A stretch of 64,000 nt of DNA from Flavobacterium yafengii (GTDB lineage Bacteria > Bacteroidota > Bacteroidia > Flavobacteriales > Flavobacteriaceae), in the NCBI RefSeq assembly GCF_030010375.1, contig NZ_JASCRY010000005.1, positions 62,001 to 126,000 of the forward strand, given 5' to 3'. This document shows, in pieces, positions 1-7,989 of this stretch (position 1 is the stretch's first letter; every line of letters starts with the position of its first letter). Below the pieces are notes generated by a model. It made no database searches. It was given only the letters and a program-made list of their open reading frames with translations, and was not told the origin of the DNA. A program made the position numbers and the translations under genes.

Positions 1-196
1 TGGCATTGTTATTTTGGAAAGACGAAACATATTCAGATGTTTGCATTAAGGCTTGCATCAAGGTTTCCTTGTCTTTAAAAGGGGTTATTTCTAATGCTTT
101 TTGTTTTCCAATGTCGGTATTACAAATTGTCGAAATGGTTTCGAGAACAGTTGGAAATTGTAAATCTTGTAATGTTTTTTCGGTGATGGATATCAT
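1..196 (-). CDS. mutS2: Endonuclease MutS2 (5' part only, cut by window edge)
   Basis: Reading the minus strand from an ATG at 196-194 gives an open frame to the window edge. It begins MISITEKTLQDLQFPTVLE and continues with a helical stretch containing ICNTDIGKQKALEI. This matches the N-terminal start of MutS2 proteins, in which a helical core/lever domain precedes the MutS-type ATPase and the C-terminal Smr nuclease. MutS2 proteins act on branched DNA or stalled ribosomes and suppress recombination rather than doing mismatch repair. Only about 65 residues are visible, so the ATPase and Smr domains cannot be checked. It is divergent from ung. Identification rests on the N-terminal sequence alone. 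Confidence 0.75.
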   Translation of the reverse strand, partial: MISITEKTLQDLQFPTVLETISTICNTDIGKQKALEITPFKDKETLMQALMQTSEYVSSFQNNNA

Positions 197-309
197 TTTA
201 TGATCTAAGTTGTAAAGGTTCAAAGTTACAAAGATTCAAAGTGAAATGCATTAATTTTTTTAGCGGACTTTGCGAAAAACTTTGCGAACTTTACGGCAAA
301 ATAAATTAC

Positions 310-990
310 ATGCAAATCAATCTCAATCCCTCTTGGCAAACCATTTTATCTGATGAAATCAAGAAACCCTATTTTCAGGATTTAATGGAAACTGTTGCGG
401 AGGAATACAAAAATCATACCTGTTATCCTCCAAAAGAATTGATTTTTACTGCTTTTAATTATTGCAGTTTCAAAGATGTTAAAGTGGTTATCATTGGTCA
501 AGATCCGTATCACGGCAAAGGCGAAGCGAATGGTTTGTGTTTCTCTGTGAATGATGGTGTTCGAATTCCGCCCTCGTTACGTAATATTTTTCGTGAAATG
601 AGTGATGATTTGGGGACTATTTTCATGCCCACTTCCGGAAATTTAGAAGCTTGGGCAAAGCAGGGTGTTTTATTGTTGAATGCCTCGCTGACAGTTAGAG
701 AAGACAATGCCAACAGTCATAAACACTTGAAATGGAATGTTTTTACTGATGCTGTAATCCAAAAAATTTCGAAAGAAAAAGAGCATGTTGTTTTCTTGCT
801 TTGGGGAAATTTTGCCCATAAAAAAGGACTCAAAATCGACCGAAACAAACATTTGGTTTTAGAATCCGGGCATCCTTCGCCTATGAGCGCAAATCAAGGA
901 AAATGGTTTGGGAATAAACATTTCAGTAAAACGAATACGCATTTAAAACAAAACGGATTGAAATTAATTAACTGGATTTCAGTGGATTAA
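310..990 (+). CDS. ung: Uracil-DNA glycosylase, family 1
   Basis: Removes uracil from DNA by hydrolysing the N-glycosidic bond, starting base excision repair. The water-activating motif GQDPYH is at residues 63-68 of the chosen product, with the catalytic Asp at 65. The minor-groove intercalation loop HPSPMS begins at His188. The 226-residue length is normal for family 1. A longer frame opens at 241, but the extra 23 residues do not look like the family, and the ATG at 310 begins MQINLNPSWQ, a typical start. It stands alone, divergent from mutS2 and followed by an intergenic repeat. Confidence 0.96.
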   Translation: MQINLNPSWQTILSDEIKKPYFQDLMETVAEEYKNHTCYPPKELIFTAFNYCSFKDVKVVIIGQDPYHGKGEANGLCFSVNDGVRIPPSLRNIFREMSDDLGTIFMPTSGNLEAWAKQGVLLLNASLTVREDNANSHKHLKWNVFTDAVIQKISKEKEHVVFLLWGNFAHKKGLKIDRNKHLVLESGHPSPMSANQGKWFGNKHFSKTNTHLKQNGLKLINWISVD

Positions 991-1031
991 TCATGTGGTT
1001 TAAAGATATAAGTACTTATTTTACACTGTTT

Positions 1032-1157
1032 TGCGTGAGTGATGGAAGTGGAGCTCTTTTTTGAGAGGCGTTTTAGCCTCTAAAAAAAAGCGGGAACGTA
1101 CAGCACGACCCGAAGTTGCGAGGAGGAACGACGAAGCAATCTGCAGGGTCACGCCCA
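1032..1157. repeat. Composite intergenic repeat, copy 1
   Basis: Non-coding element between ung and the DUF4258 gene. It begins TGCGTGAGTGATGGAAGTGG. It then has a hairpin (AGAGGC/GCCTCT with flanking T and A runs, about 1057-1090), followed by GTACAGCACGACCC, a segment GAGGAACGACGAAGCAATCT, and ends at CACGCCCA. A second copy in the opposite orientation lies at 5586-5717. The two share the outer blocks but have unrelated hairpin sequences. Similar elements are, from memory, common between Flavobacterium genes. Function unknown. Confidence 0.7.
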
Positions 1158-1209
1158 AATTAAAATAATGTTATTGGAAGGATTTAACAATAAATAGCAC
1201 TAATTACGC

Positions 1210-1584
1210 CTATTTTTTAATGATATCCTCTAAAACGGCTTTATCAGAGTAATTAATAACTTTCAAAGTAACCTCTTGGTTTTTGATTGTTTTTCCTTCG
1301 ATTACATACAATTTTCCTTTTTTGAGTTCGATATTGCTATTGTCAAAATCTACATCACCATATTGTAATGTGTTTTTTATATCGGCAGTATCAATCCATT
1401 TTTCAGCCAAAATCTGTGATGCTTTATCCGAATAATGGAATGGTTTATTTCTCAAATCATTTAAGACTCTTGCATTTGGAAAATAATTACAACGGGTATC
1501 TTTCCCACTAAAAACTAACGCTACAAAAAACAATCCGATAACTAAACCTACTAAATAATAAGCAAAACGATGTATAAATTTCAT
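1210..1584 (-). CDS. DUF4258 domain-containing membrane-anchored protein
   Basis: A 124-residue protein with one N-terminal hydrophobic segment (about residues 7-27, uncleaved-looking signal or anchor). A small soluble domain of alternating strands follows (KWIDTADIKNTLQYGDVDF, then GKLYVIEGKTIKNQEVTLKVI). This resembles the DUF4258 fold, a small family of unknown function related in shape to some toxin-like proteins. The anchor suggests an extracytoplasmic domain. Its own promoter box (TACCTTTG on the minus strand at 1607-1600) sits 15 bases before the ATG, so it is probably transcribed apart from ald upstream. No partner gene suggests a role. Confidence 0.7.
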   Translation of the reverse strand: MKFIHRFAYYLVGLVIGLFFVALVFSGKDTRCNYFPNARVLNDLRNKPFHYSDKASQILAEKWIDTADIKNTLQYGDVDFDNSNIELKKGKLYVIEGKTIKNQEVTLKVINYSDKAVLEDIIKK

Positions 1585-1599
1585 GAATTAAATTTTTGG

Positions 1600-1607
1600 C
1601 AAAGGTA
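1600..1607 (-). promoter_or_regulatory. -7 promoter box for the DUF4258 gene
   Basis: TACCTTTG on the minus strand matches the Bacteroidetes -7 consensus TAnnTTTG and lies 15 bases upstream of the ATG at 1584. No convincing -33 TTTG was seen. Confidence 0.5.
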
Positions 1608-1620
1608 GAAGAAAGTTTTC

Positions 1621-2820
1621 TTAAAAAACAATTAAATTAATGTCGTTGTTTGGTAAATCAAACCAATCGCCAATGGCACTATTTGTGAGGATTCCGTGGT
1701 ACATATAAACACCATTTTTTAATCCTTTATCACAACGAATAGCGCTTTCTATACCGCCATCTGCAGCAATTTGCATCAAATAAGGTGTTATGATATTGCT
1801 AATGGATAACGAAGCCGTTTTAGAATATCTAGAAGGAATATTGGGTACGCAATAATGCAATACATTGTTTTTGATGAACGTTGGTTTCTCGTGTGAAGTC
1901 ACTTCTGAAGTTTCAAAACAACCACCGGTATCAATACTGACATCCACAATTACAGCGCCGTTTTTCATGTGCTCCACCATGGTTTCCGTAACAATAACGG
2001 GACAACGTTCTTTTCCTCGCATGGCGCCAATAGCGACATCACATCGTCTTAATGCTTTCAGTAAGGATTTTGGTTGTATGGTAGAAGTAAAAATACGCTG
2101 ATTCAAATTATTCTGTAAACGGCGTAATTTGGTAATGGAATTATCAAAAACTTTGACATTGGCACCTAAGCCAATAGCGGTTTTGGCGGCAAATTCCCCA
2201 ACTGTTCCCGCGCCAAGAATTACAACATCGGTAGGAGGAACGCCGGTAATGTTCCCGAATAACAATCCTTTTCCGAATTCATTGGTAATCATCAACTCGG
2301 CAGCAATTAGAATCGAGGCTATTCCGGCAATTTCGCTTAACGCTTTCACTGCAGGATACGTACCATCTTCATCTTTTATGTATTCAAAAGCCAGTGCGGT
2401 AATTTTCTTTTTGGTCAAAGCCTCAAAATAGACTTTCTTTCGGGTTTTTAACTGAATCGCTGAGAGCAGAATCGTTTGCGGATTCATCATTTCAATTTCG
2501 GCAAGTGTTGCCGGCTCTACTTTCAATATCATGGGACAACTAAAAACTTTCTTTGTGTCACTGGTAACTTCAGCACCGGCATCACAATATTCTTTATCCG
2601 TATAACTGGAATTTAATCCTGCGCCAGCCTCAATCATTACCCGATGACCATGATAGGTCAGCGAGTTTACAGCGTCTGGAGTAAGACAAATACGGCGTTC
2701 CTGATAACTGGTTTCCTTTGGGATACCTATAAAAAGCTCGCTTTTCTTTCTTGCAACTTCAAGTTTTTCCTCTTGAGGTAATAGCTGTTGTTTTGTGAAT
2801 GGCGTTATAGTAATTGACAT
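1621..2820 (-). CDS. ald: Alanine dehydrogenase
   Basis: Catalyses NAD-dependent oxidative deamination of L-alanine to pyruvate and ammonium, in the cytoplasm. The 399-residue product has the AlaDH/PNT N-terminal domain with IGIPKETSYQERRICLTPDAV. It also has the Rossmann motif VILGAGTVGEFAA and the C-terminal domain with VDVSIDTGGCFETSE. It carries an N-terminal extension of about 30 residues before the conserved IGIPKE start. This makes it longer than the roughly 370-residue classical Ald but is usual in Flavobacteriia, as far as I recall. The gene is apparently monocistronic, with DUF4258 downstream having its own promoter. Confidence 0.93.
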   Translation of the reverse strand: MSITITPFTKQQLLPQEEKLEVARKKSELFIGIPKETSYQERRICLTPDAVNSLTYHGHRVMIEAGAGLNSSYTDKEYCDAGAEVTSDTKKVFSCPMILKVEPATLAEIEMMNPQTILLSAIQLKTRKKVYFEALTKKKITALAFEYIKDEDGTYPAVKALSEIAGIASILIAAELMITNEFGKGLLFGNITGVPPTDVVILGAGTVGEFAAKTAIGLGANVKVFDNSITKLRRLQNNLNQRIFTSTIQPKSLLKALRRCDVAIGAMRGKERCPVIVTETMVEHMKNGAVIVDVSIDTGGCFETSEVTSHEKPTFIKNNVLHYCVPNIPSRYSKTASLSISNIITPYLMQIAADGGIESAIRCDKGLKNGVYMYHGILTNSAIGDWFDLPNNDINLIVF

Positions 2821-2914
2821 TGATGTTGTTAAATTAAGGGTACAATTTACGTAAAAACTTTTAGAAAAAGTATAATATTAGCGCGGATAAATACAAGCGG
2901 ATTCGTTACAAAAA

Positions 2915-3388
2915 TTAGTGCATGATTCTTTCCATTTTTATATCGGCTCTTTCATAAACACCACCTTCCAAAGGAACTTCTACGAAACCAAATTTTTCAT
3001 ACAAATGAATCGCAGGCAGTAATTTCCTGTTCGAATATAAAATCAGCTTTTCAATTCCTTTCGCCTCGGCAACAGCAAGGCAATGCAGCATCAGTTTTTT
3101 ACCAACTCCCAAGCCTTGAACGCCATCCGTTACTGCCATTTTACTCAATTCAAAGGTCGTGTTGTCGATTTTTATTAGTGAAACGGTACCTACGATGGCA
3201 TCATTGTATTTTGCATAAAAAATCATTCCGCCTTTATCTATAATCTGCCCTTGCGGATCCGAAAGTACGATTTCGTCTTTGGGTTCCACCTTGAAATATT
3301 TTTTCAGCCATTCCAAGTTCAAGGTTTTTATAGGCGCAGCTAATGTTGCTGAAAAAGGGATAATTTCTACAGTATTATCTAAACTCAT
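2915..3388 (-). CDS. GNAT family N-acetyltransferase
   Basis: A 157-residue single-domain acetyltransferase of the GNAT superfamily. The acetyl-CoA binding motif A is visible as SKMAVTDGVQGLGVGKKLM (Q/R-x-x-G-x-G/A pattern). The following helix carries EAKGIEKLILYSNRKLLPAIHLYEKFGF, typical of motif B. The substrate cannot be told from sequence. It lies eight bases downstream of tsaE on the same strand, so the two are probably cotranscribed. That pairing resembles the tsaE-rimI neighbourhood of other bacteria, but this protein is not clearly RimI. Confidence 0.85.
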   Translation of the reverse strand: MSLDNTVEIIPFSATLAAPIKTLNLEWLKKYFKVEPKDEIVLSDPQGQIIDKGGMIFYAKYNDAIVGTVSLIKIDNTTFELSKMAVTDGVQGLGVGKKLMLHCLAVAEAKGIEKLILYSNRKLLPAIHLYEKFGFVEVPLEGGVYERADIKMERIMH

Positions 3389-3396
3389 AATTACAT

Positions 3397-3804
3397 TTAA
3401 CTTAAGGTTAAAGATCTTTTTCCATCAGGAAGCAGTGAAATAGTTATAACGGAATGTGTTTCAGGAATCAAATTTGGAATCTTCTCCGCCCATTCAATAA
3501 AACACCAATTTCCGGAATACAAATAATCATCAACACCCATATCTAAAGCCTCTTCTTCTTTGTTTAATCTATAGAAATCAAAATGATAAACTAGCTGATT
3601 GTCATTGGCTTCGTATTCATTAACTAAAGAAAAGGTTGGGCTGCTTGTTGCGCCGGTTACGCCAAGCATTTTACACAATTGCTTGATCAAAGTGGTTTTC
3701 CCAACGCCCATTTCTCCATGAAACAGAATTACTTTTTTGGGGTTTTCGGCTATGATTTTTTGCGCCACTTCTTCGAGTTGGTCGATAGAAAAAATGATAT
3801 TCAT
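3397..3804 (-). CDS. tsaE: tRNA threonylcarbamoyladenosine biosynthesis ATPase TsaE
   Basis: Small P-loop ATPase that works with TsaB and TsaD to transfer threonylcarbamoyl to A37 of ANN-decoding tRNAs. The Walker A motif GEMGVGKTT is at residues 30-38. The downstream TSSPTFSLVNEY and the HFDFYRL and FIEWAEKI blocks are diagnostic of the family. At 135 residues it is standard. It follows porX with a 72-base gap that contains AT-rich word repeats, and precedes the GNAT gene by eight bases. The porX-tsaE-ald neighbourhood looks like the conserved Flavobacteriia order, from memory. Confidence 0.94.
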   Translation of the reverse strand: MNIIFSIDQLEEVAQKIIAENPKKVILFHGEMGVGKTTLIKQLCKMLGVTGATSSPTFSLVNEYEANDNQLVYHFDFYRLNKEEEALDMGVDDYLYSGNWCFIEWAEKIPNLIPETHSVITISLLPDGKRSLTLS

Positions 3805-3820
3805 TCTTTTAAAATTGTTT

Positions 3821-3862
3821 AAAGTTTAAAGTTTAAGGTTCTACCAAAAAACTGAAAACTGA
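3821..3862. repeat. AT-rich dispersed word repeats between porX and tsaE
   Basis: Positions 3821-3840 read AAAGTTTAAAGTTTAAGGTT. Their reverse complement is identical over 20 bases to 51836-51855 between hisC and hisB. Immediately after, 3845-3862 (CAAAAAACTGAAAACTGA) matches 22938-22955 in 17 of 18 bases. Both are quasi-tandem heptamer-like words. They are seen only in gaps between genes. Confidence 0.6.
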
Positions 3863-3876
3863 GACTGACTACTTTT

Positions 3877-5430
3877 TTATTTCGGATTAAAAACTAAAAA
3901 CGGAATAATCATTTCTTCCAATGAAATTCCACCGTGTTGATACGTATTTTTGTAATAACTCACATAATGATTGTAGTTGTTGACATACGCCAAAAACAAA
4001 TCATTTTTTGCAAAAATATAAGAACTGCTCATATTTATGGTAGGTAAGCCAACATTTTTTGGTTCTTTTACCGCATAAACATCTTTATGTTCGTACGTCA
4101 AACTACGTCCGGTTTTGTAACGTAAATTCAAACTGGTGTTTTTATCACCCACCACTTTCGACGGGTTTTTTACGTTTATCGTTCCGTGATCGGTAGTCAA
4201 AATCAATTTGAAACCCATTTTTTGAGCCTGTTGAATGATTTCCAAAAGCGGAGAATTCTTAAACCAACTCAATGTCAGCGAGCGATACGCTTTATCATCA
4301 GAGGCTAGTTCTTTTACCACATCCATTTCTGTTTTGGCATGAGAAAGCATATCTACAAAGTTGTAAACTATCGTAACCAAATCATTATCTTTTAAGGCTT
4401 TAAAGCTTTCGGCTAATTTTTTTCCACCGGCAAGACTGGTTATTTTAAAATAATCTTCCTTGATATTCAAGCCCAAACGTTTCAATTGCGCCGTCAAAAA
4501 TTCTGCTTCAAAAAGGTTTTTCCCACCTTCTTCCGGGTCATTTTTCCAATATTTCGGGAACTGTTTTTCCATTTCCAGCGGGGTCAAACCGGAGAAAATA
4601 GCATTTCTCGCATATTGCGTCGCCGTAGGAAGAATAGAGTAGTAGGGTACTTCTTTTTCCAGTTTGTAGTAATTCCCCACAACACTTTCAAAGGCTTTCC
4701 ATTGGTCGTAACGCAGGTTGTCAATCACTACAAACAAAATAGGCTTGTCTTTTTTCTTAAGTTCAGGAAGTACTAATTCTTTGAATAACGTGTGCGATTG
4801 AACCGGTTTATCCGCTTTTGGTGCAAACCAATCCTCATAATTGCGCTCAATGAATTTTCCAAATTGTGAATTGGCTTCTGTTTTCTGGGATTCCAAAATT
4901 TCAACCATCCCCTGATCGTCAATATTTTCCAATTCCAGTTCCCAAAAAATCAATTTCTTATACAACTCAATCCAGTCTTCATAGGAATTCACCATCGCCA
5001 TTTCCATAGTGATTTTTCTAAATTCCTTCTGATAATCCAACGTTGTTTTTTGCGAAATCAATCGGGAATGATCCAAGTTTTTCTTTAAACTCAACAAAAT
5101 CTGATTCGGATTCACAGGTTTGATTAAATAATCGGCAATTTTAGAGCCAATGGCTTCCTCCATAATGTATTCTTCCTCACTTTTGGTAATCATAATCATG
5201 GGAACCGAAGACTTTTTCTCCTTCATTTCTGACAGGGTTTCTAAACCGCTCATTCCTGGCATATTTTCATCCAAGAAAACAATATCAAAATTGTTTTCCT
5301 CAAAAATTGTAATCGCATCAAGTCCGTTGTTACAGGTAGTTACCTCGTAATTTTTCTTTTCCAGAAATAAGATATGTGGTTTCAAAAGGTCGATTTCATC
5401 ATCCACCCAAAGTATTTTTATTTTATCCAT
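3877..5430 (-). CDS. porX: PorX: response regulator with PglZ domain (type IX secretion regulator)
   Basis: A 517-residue two-domain regulator. Residues 1-120 form a receiver domain with acidic pocket D10-D11, phosphoacceptor D54 (FLDENMPG), T82 and K104. The rest is a PglZ-type alkaline-phosphatase-fold domain with VIDNLRYDQW and TTDHGT metal-site motifs. In Porphyromonas and Flavobacterium, PorX works with histidine kinase PorY and SigP to control type IX secretion genes, and the PglZ domain acts as a phosphodiesterase on oligonucleotides. No porY or T9SS structural gene is in this window. Receiver and PglZ residues all look intact, so a functional protein is expected. Confidence 0.95.
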   Translation of the reverse strand: MDKIKILWVDDEIDLLKPHILFLEKKNYEVTTCNNGLDAITIFEENNFDIVFLDENMPGMSGLETLSEMKEKKSSVPMIMITKSEEEYIMEEAIGSKIADYLIKPVNPNQILLSLKKNLDHSRLISQKTTLDYQKEFRKITMEMAMVNSYEDWIELYKKLIFWELELENIDDQGMVEILESQKTEANSQFGKFIERNYEDWFAPKADKPVQSHTLFKELVLPELKKKDKPILFVVIDNLRYDQWKAFESVVGNYYKLEKEVPYYSILPTATQYARNAIFSGLTPLEMEKQFPKYWKNDPEEGGKNLFEAEFLTAQLKRLGLNIKEDYFKITSLAGGKKLAESFKALKDNDLVTIVYNFVDMLSHAKTEMDVVKELASDDKAYRSLTLSWFKNSPLLEIIQQAQKMGFKLILTTDHGTINVKNPSKVVGDKNTSLNLRYKTGRSLTYEHKDVYAVKEPKNVGLPTINMSSSYIFAKNDLFLAYVNNYNHYVSYYKNTYQHGGISLEEMIIPFLVFNPK

Positions 5431-5585
5431 AATTGTATAAACAAGTGTTCTAAAGTACTAAATTAAAGTGCCAAATTACATTTTTTTGTAACGGCTACCT
5501 GCTAATATTATGATAATTTTTTAACACACTTACGCTACATTTTATAAAATTACAATTCGCTTTAGTTTTATTTTGGGTTTGGTTC

Positions 5586-5717
5586 TGGGCGTGTCCCATT
5601 CTCCGTAAACTCCGTCTGGGTCGGGCTGTACGCTTTATCTTTTTCGTCAGTTCGAGTTTGCATTTTCAAGCAAGTATCGAGAACACGAAAAAGGATGCCG
5701 CTTCCATCCCTCACGCA
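5586..5717. repeat. Composite intergenic repeat, copy 2 (opposite orientation to copy 1)
   Basis: Lies in the 490-base gap between porX and the ice-binding gene. It reads TGGGCGTGTCCC, then GGGTCGGGCTGTACGC, then a long imperfect hairpin (CTTTTTCGT at about 5639 pairing with ACGAAAAAG at about 5685), then GCCGCTTCCATCCCTCACGCA. It is the reverse complement of the arrangement at 1032-1157, with conserved ends and a different hairpin. The rest of the gap (5431-5585 and 5718-5860) is AT-rich and shows nothing else I can name. Confidence 0.7.
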
Positions 5718-5860
5718 CTTTCCGGAAAGATTTGATTACTTATAAAAATTAAATTAACCCAACAATAATAAAGGATTTAGGGTATGTATCTCAAGTTTAT
5801 ATTCATTAGACAGTAATGATTATTCTTCTATTCCTTTTTTTAATACCATTTATATTGAAT

Positions 5861-5894
5861 AAAAAAGCTGCCCAAAATTACTTTTGGACAGCTT
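5861..5894 (-). terminator. Intrinsic terminator of the ice-binding protein gene
   Basis: On the minus strand AAGCTGTCCAAAA, loop GTAA and TTTTGGGCAGCTT form a 13-pair stem (one G-U), followed by TTTTTTATT. It lies 26 bases past the stop codon. Confidence 0.8.
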
Positions 5895-5920
5895 GTAATA
5901 AAATATATTTATTCGTTTAC

Positions 5921-6751
5921 TTATTGGGGTTGTGTAACAGTATTCATTTGTAAAGTTACGGCAGTTTGTGCCAACATTCTTCCGTTTATTGTTGCGCCAG
6001 TTTGTAAATTAATCCCCGTCATTCCCAATATAGTTCCTTCAAAATGGCTAGTAGTTCCGCATGTAACCGCATCTGCAACTACCCAAAAAATATTTTTGGC
6101 TTGTGCACCCCCAGTTAAAGTAATTCTAACCCCGGAGCTCAATTTAAGAGTTCCTGCAACTTGGAAAATAAAAACATCTGTTGAACTACCAGAAATAGTA
6201 ATATCTGTAGGTATGATTAATGCAGTTGACCATTTATATAATCCAGGAGTAAGTGTTTTTCCTCCAATATCCCCTGCACCCAAATTTAAAAAATCAGGAT
6301 TAGATCTTCCAGCAGCATCTGTATATGCGGTTTCCATATCTCCAATAGCAACTGTTAATCTTGTAGCATTAGTGATACTACATGGAAGTGGTCCCGCAGC
6401 ATCAACCGTATATATTGTCCCTACAACTTCGTTACATTCAACTAAAACAGCACTACCAGTAATTGGACTGGATCCAATGTCACCAGTAATAGTTGATTTG
6501 TAAACATTTGTAATTCCTGTTTTTGAAAGAATTGCAAAATCCCCTGCAATTCCAAGATTGACAGCATTCAATGAACTAACTTTTGATGGAGTATTAACTG
6601 ATTTAACAACTGCAGAAAGGTTAGATGACATTTTAGGAGTTAAAGCAGCAGAAGTTCCAGAAGGAGTAACAATATCATTATTTTGATCACAACTAGACAT
6701 TAAAACAACCAATAGCACTGCTATGATTGGGAATAATTTGTTTTTTTTCAT
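5921..6751 (-). CDS. DUF3494 ice-binding-like lipoprotein
   Basis: Product of 276 residues from the ATG at 6751, chosen because it starts MKKNKLFPII and leads straight into a lipoprotein signal with lipobox LMSSC. An earlier ATG at 6784 would add 11 charged residues. After a low-complexity linker comes a DUF3494 domain: FAILSKTGITN, TGDIGSSPITG, LTPGLYKWSTALIIPTDITISG, VFIFQVAGTLKLSSG, NIFWVVADAV, GTILGMTGINLQTGATINGRMLAQTAVTL. This is the right-handed beta-solenoid of type-1 ice-binding proteins, which adsorb to ice and inhibit recrystallisation or aid attachment. The ice-binding function itself is inferred; some DUF3494 members are plain adhesins. Confidence 0.88.
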   Translation of the reverse strand: MKKNKLFPIIAVLLVVLMSSCDQNNDIVTPSGTSAALTPKMSSNLSAVVKSVNTPSKVSSLNAVNLGIAGDFAILSKTGITNVYKSTITGDIGSSPITGSAVLVECNEVVGTIYTVDAAGPLPCSITNATRLTVAIGDMETAYTDAAGRSNPDFLNLGAGDIGGKTLTPGLYKWSTALIIPTDITISGSSTDVFIFQVAGTLKLSSGVRITLTGGAQAKNIFWVVADAVTCGTTSHFEGTILGMTGINLQTGATINGRMLAQTAVTLQMNTVTQPQ

Positions 6752-6784
6752 TTTTTTTGTTTTATGATGTGACTTTATTGTCAA

Positions 6785-7077
6785 GAAACGAAGTTAACTG
6801 ACTTATTATCAAATAAGTTACATGATTTTAGTTAAATGTTGTTTAATTATCATTTATAGTGAATATTAATAATTATTATTGCATAATCGCTGGGATAAGT
6901 CAACACTTTGATAGCGTAGAAATTCTTTCCGTGCCCACAAAGATTGGTTGGCAATTTGAATGCTAAATAATTATAGATGTACTTGTGTTAATGGTCACGG
7001 ATTGCAAATGAGCACGATCAGACACTATTATTTACAAACAAAAACAGTAAAACTATTAACATTAAAAACAGTAGGAA
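6785..7077. other. Gap with a possible decayed element
   Basis: No gene is supported here. The stretch 6880-7030 is less AT-rich than its surroundings and has two oddities. On the minus strand 6960-6890 reads openly as NLCGHGKNFYAIKVLTYPSDY with no start. Around 7000 is GGTCACGGATTGCAAATGAG, like a worn REP-type palindrome. It may be the remnant of a mobile element or gene. Confidence 0.3.
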
Positions 7078-7596
7078 ATGAAAAAGAAAACAGTGTTAAT
7101 TATAGGGTTTCTAATTTCATTTGGACTTGGTTTTTACATGAATATTTTGGTTTCAAATAAAAACGGCAACAACATTGTGATTAAGCAGGAGAAAGATAAA
7201 AATAACATTAAAAAAGAGGGAAATATGAAATTAGGAGCCTTTTCAATGAGTCTTAGTGTCAAGGACATTCAAGTATCACAACAGTTTTATGAGAATCTGG
7301 GGTTTTCAGTATTTGCAGGTAGTTTAGAAAAAAATTATATCATAATGAAAAATGAGAATTCACTAATCGGACTTTTTCAAGGAATGTTTAAAAATAACAT
7401 TTTGACTTTCAATCCAGGCTGGGATGAAAATGCTAATAACATAGCAAAGTTTGACGACGTTAGAGTAATTCAACAGGAACTAAAAAGCAAAGGTCTCAAA
7501 ATAGATCCTGAAGTGGATGAGAAAACTTCTGGCCCCGCTGGTTTTATGGTAACCGATCCAGATGGAAATGTTATTTTAATTGACCAACACCGCTAA
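7078..7596 (+). CDS. VOC superfamily (glyoxalase/bleomycin-resistance fold) protein with N-terminal anchor
   Basis: A 172-residue protein. Residues about 4-25 form a hydrophobic segment (TVLIIGFLISFGLGFYMNIL), then a charged Asn/Lys-rich linker, then a vicinal-oxygen-chelate domain from residue 50 (MKLGAFSMSLSVKDIQVSQQFYENLGFSVF). It ends with GPAGFMVTDPDGNVILIDQ. The paired beta-alpha-beta-beta-beta modules are those of VOC enzymes. The metal ligands and substrate cannot be assigned. Most VOC proteins lack an anchor; an internal ATG at 7225 would give the bare domain. I keep the longer form because the upstream segment is a coherent membrane anchor in frame with an ATG. Confidence 0.75.
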   Translation: MKKKTVLIIGFLISFGLGFYMNILVSNKNGNNIVIKQEKDKNNIKKEGNMKLGAFSMSLSVKDIQVSQQFYENLGFSVFAGSLEKNYIIMKNENSLIGLFQGMFKNNILTFNPGWDENANNIAKFDDVRVIQQELKSKGLKIDPEVDEKTSGPAGFMVTDPDGNVILIDQHR

Positions 7597-7704
7597 TTTA
7601 TTTTTACAATTGTATAGTTAGAGTATATCTTTCGATTCTAGAAATGCGGCTTGTGTTTCTAAATATGACGGATTCTAAACAAAAAAAAACACAATTAAAT
7701 TCTA

Positions 7705-7989
7705 ATGTTAGATAAAAAATACTATGTAAACGGACAAATAGCCCATGAGTTAGTTGGGGACCAATTGACTTATTTTTTCAAAAACGGAAAAGTAAAAGCA
7801 AAAGGCACTTTTATTAATGGATTGATGGAAGGAGAGTGGCTGTTTTATAGGGAGACCGGACAGCTTTGGCAAATTGGGAACTTCAAAAACAGCAAGAAAA
7901 ATGGCTCTTTTATTCGGTATGACAGAAACGATCAAGTAGAATATCAAGAGACTTTTGAAAACGATACGATTATTAAAAACAAAAAATGA
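7705..7989 (+). CDS. MORN-like repeat protein (YwqK-type)
   Basis: A 94-residue soluble protein built of short beta repeats: YYVNGQIAHELVGDQLTYFFKNGKVKAKGTF, then GLMEGEWLFYRETGQLWQIGNFKNSKKNGSFIRYD. The G-x-x-x-G-x-W/F-x-x-Y pattern is that of MORN or YwqK-like repeats. YwqK relatives act as antitoxins next to polymorphic toxins, but no toxin is recognisable here. Its stop overlaps the ATG of the next GNAT gene by four bases (ATGA), so the two are translationally coupled. Confidence 0.7.
   Translation: MLDKKYYVNGQIAHELVGDQLTYFFKNGKVKAKGTFINGLMEGEWLFYRETGQLWQIGNFKNSKKNGSFIRYDRNDQVEYQETFENDTIIKNKK

Noticed and set aside
6..203. Plus-strand open frame of 65 codons at the left edge
   Set aside because: It is antisense to the N-terminal coding part of mutS2, whose minus-strand translation is recognisable.
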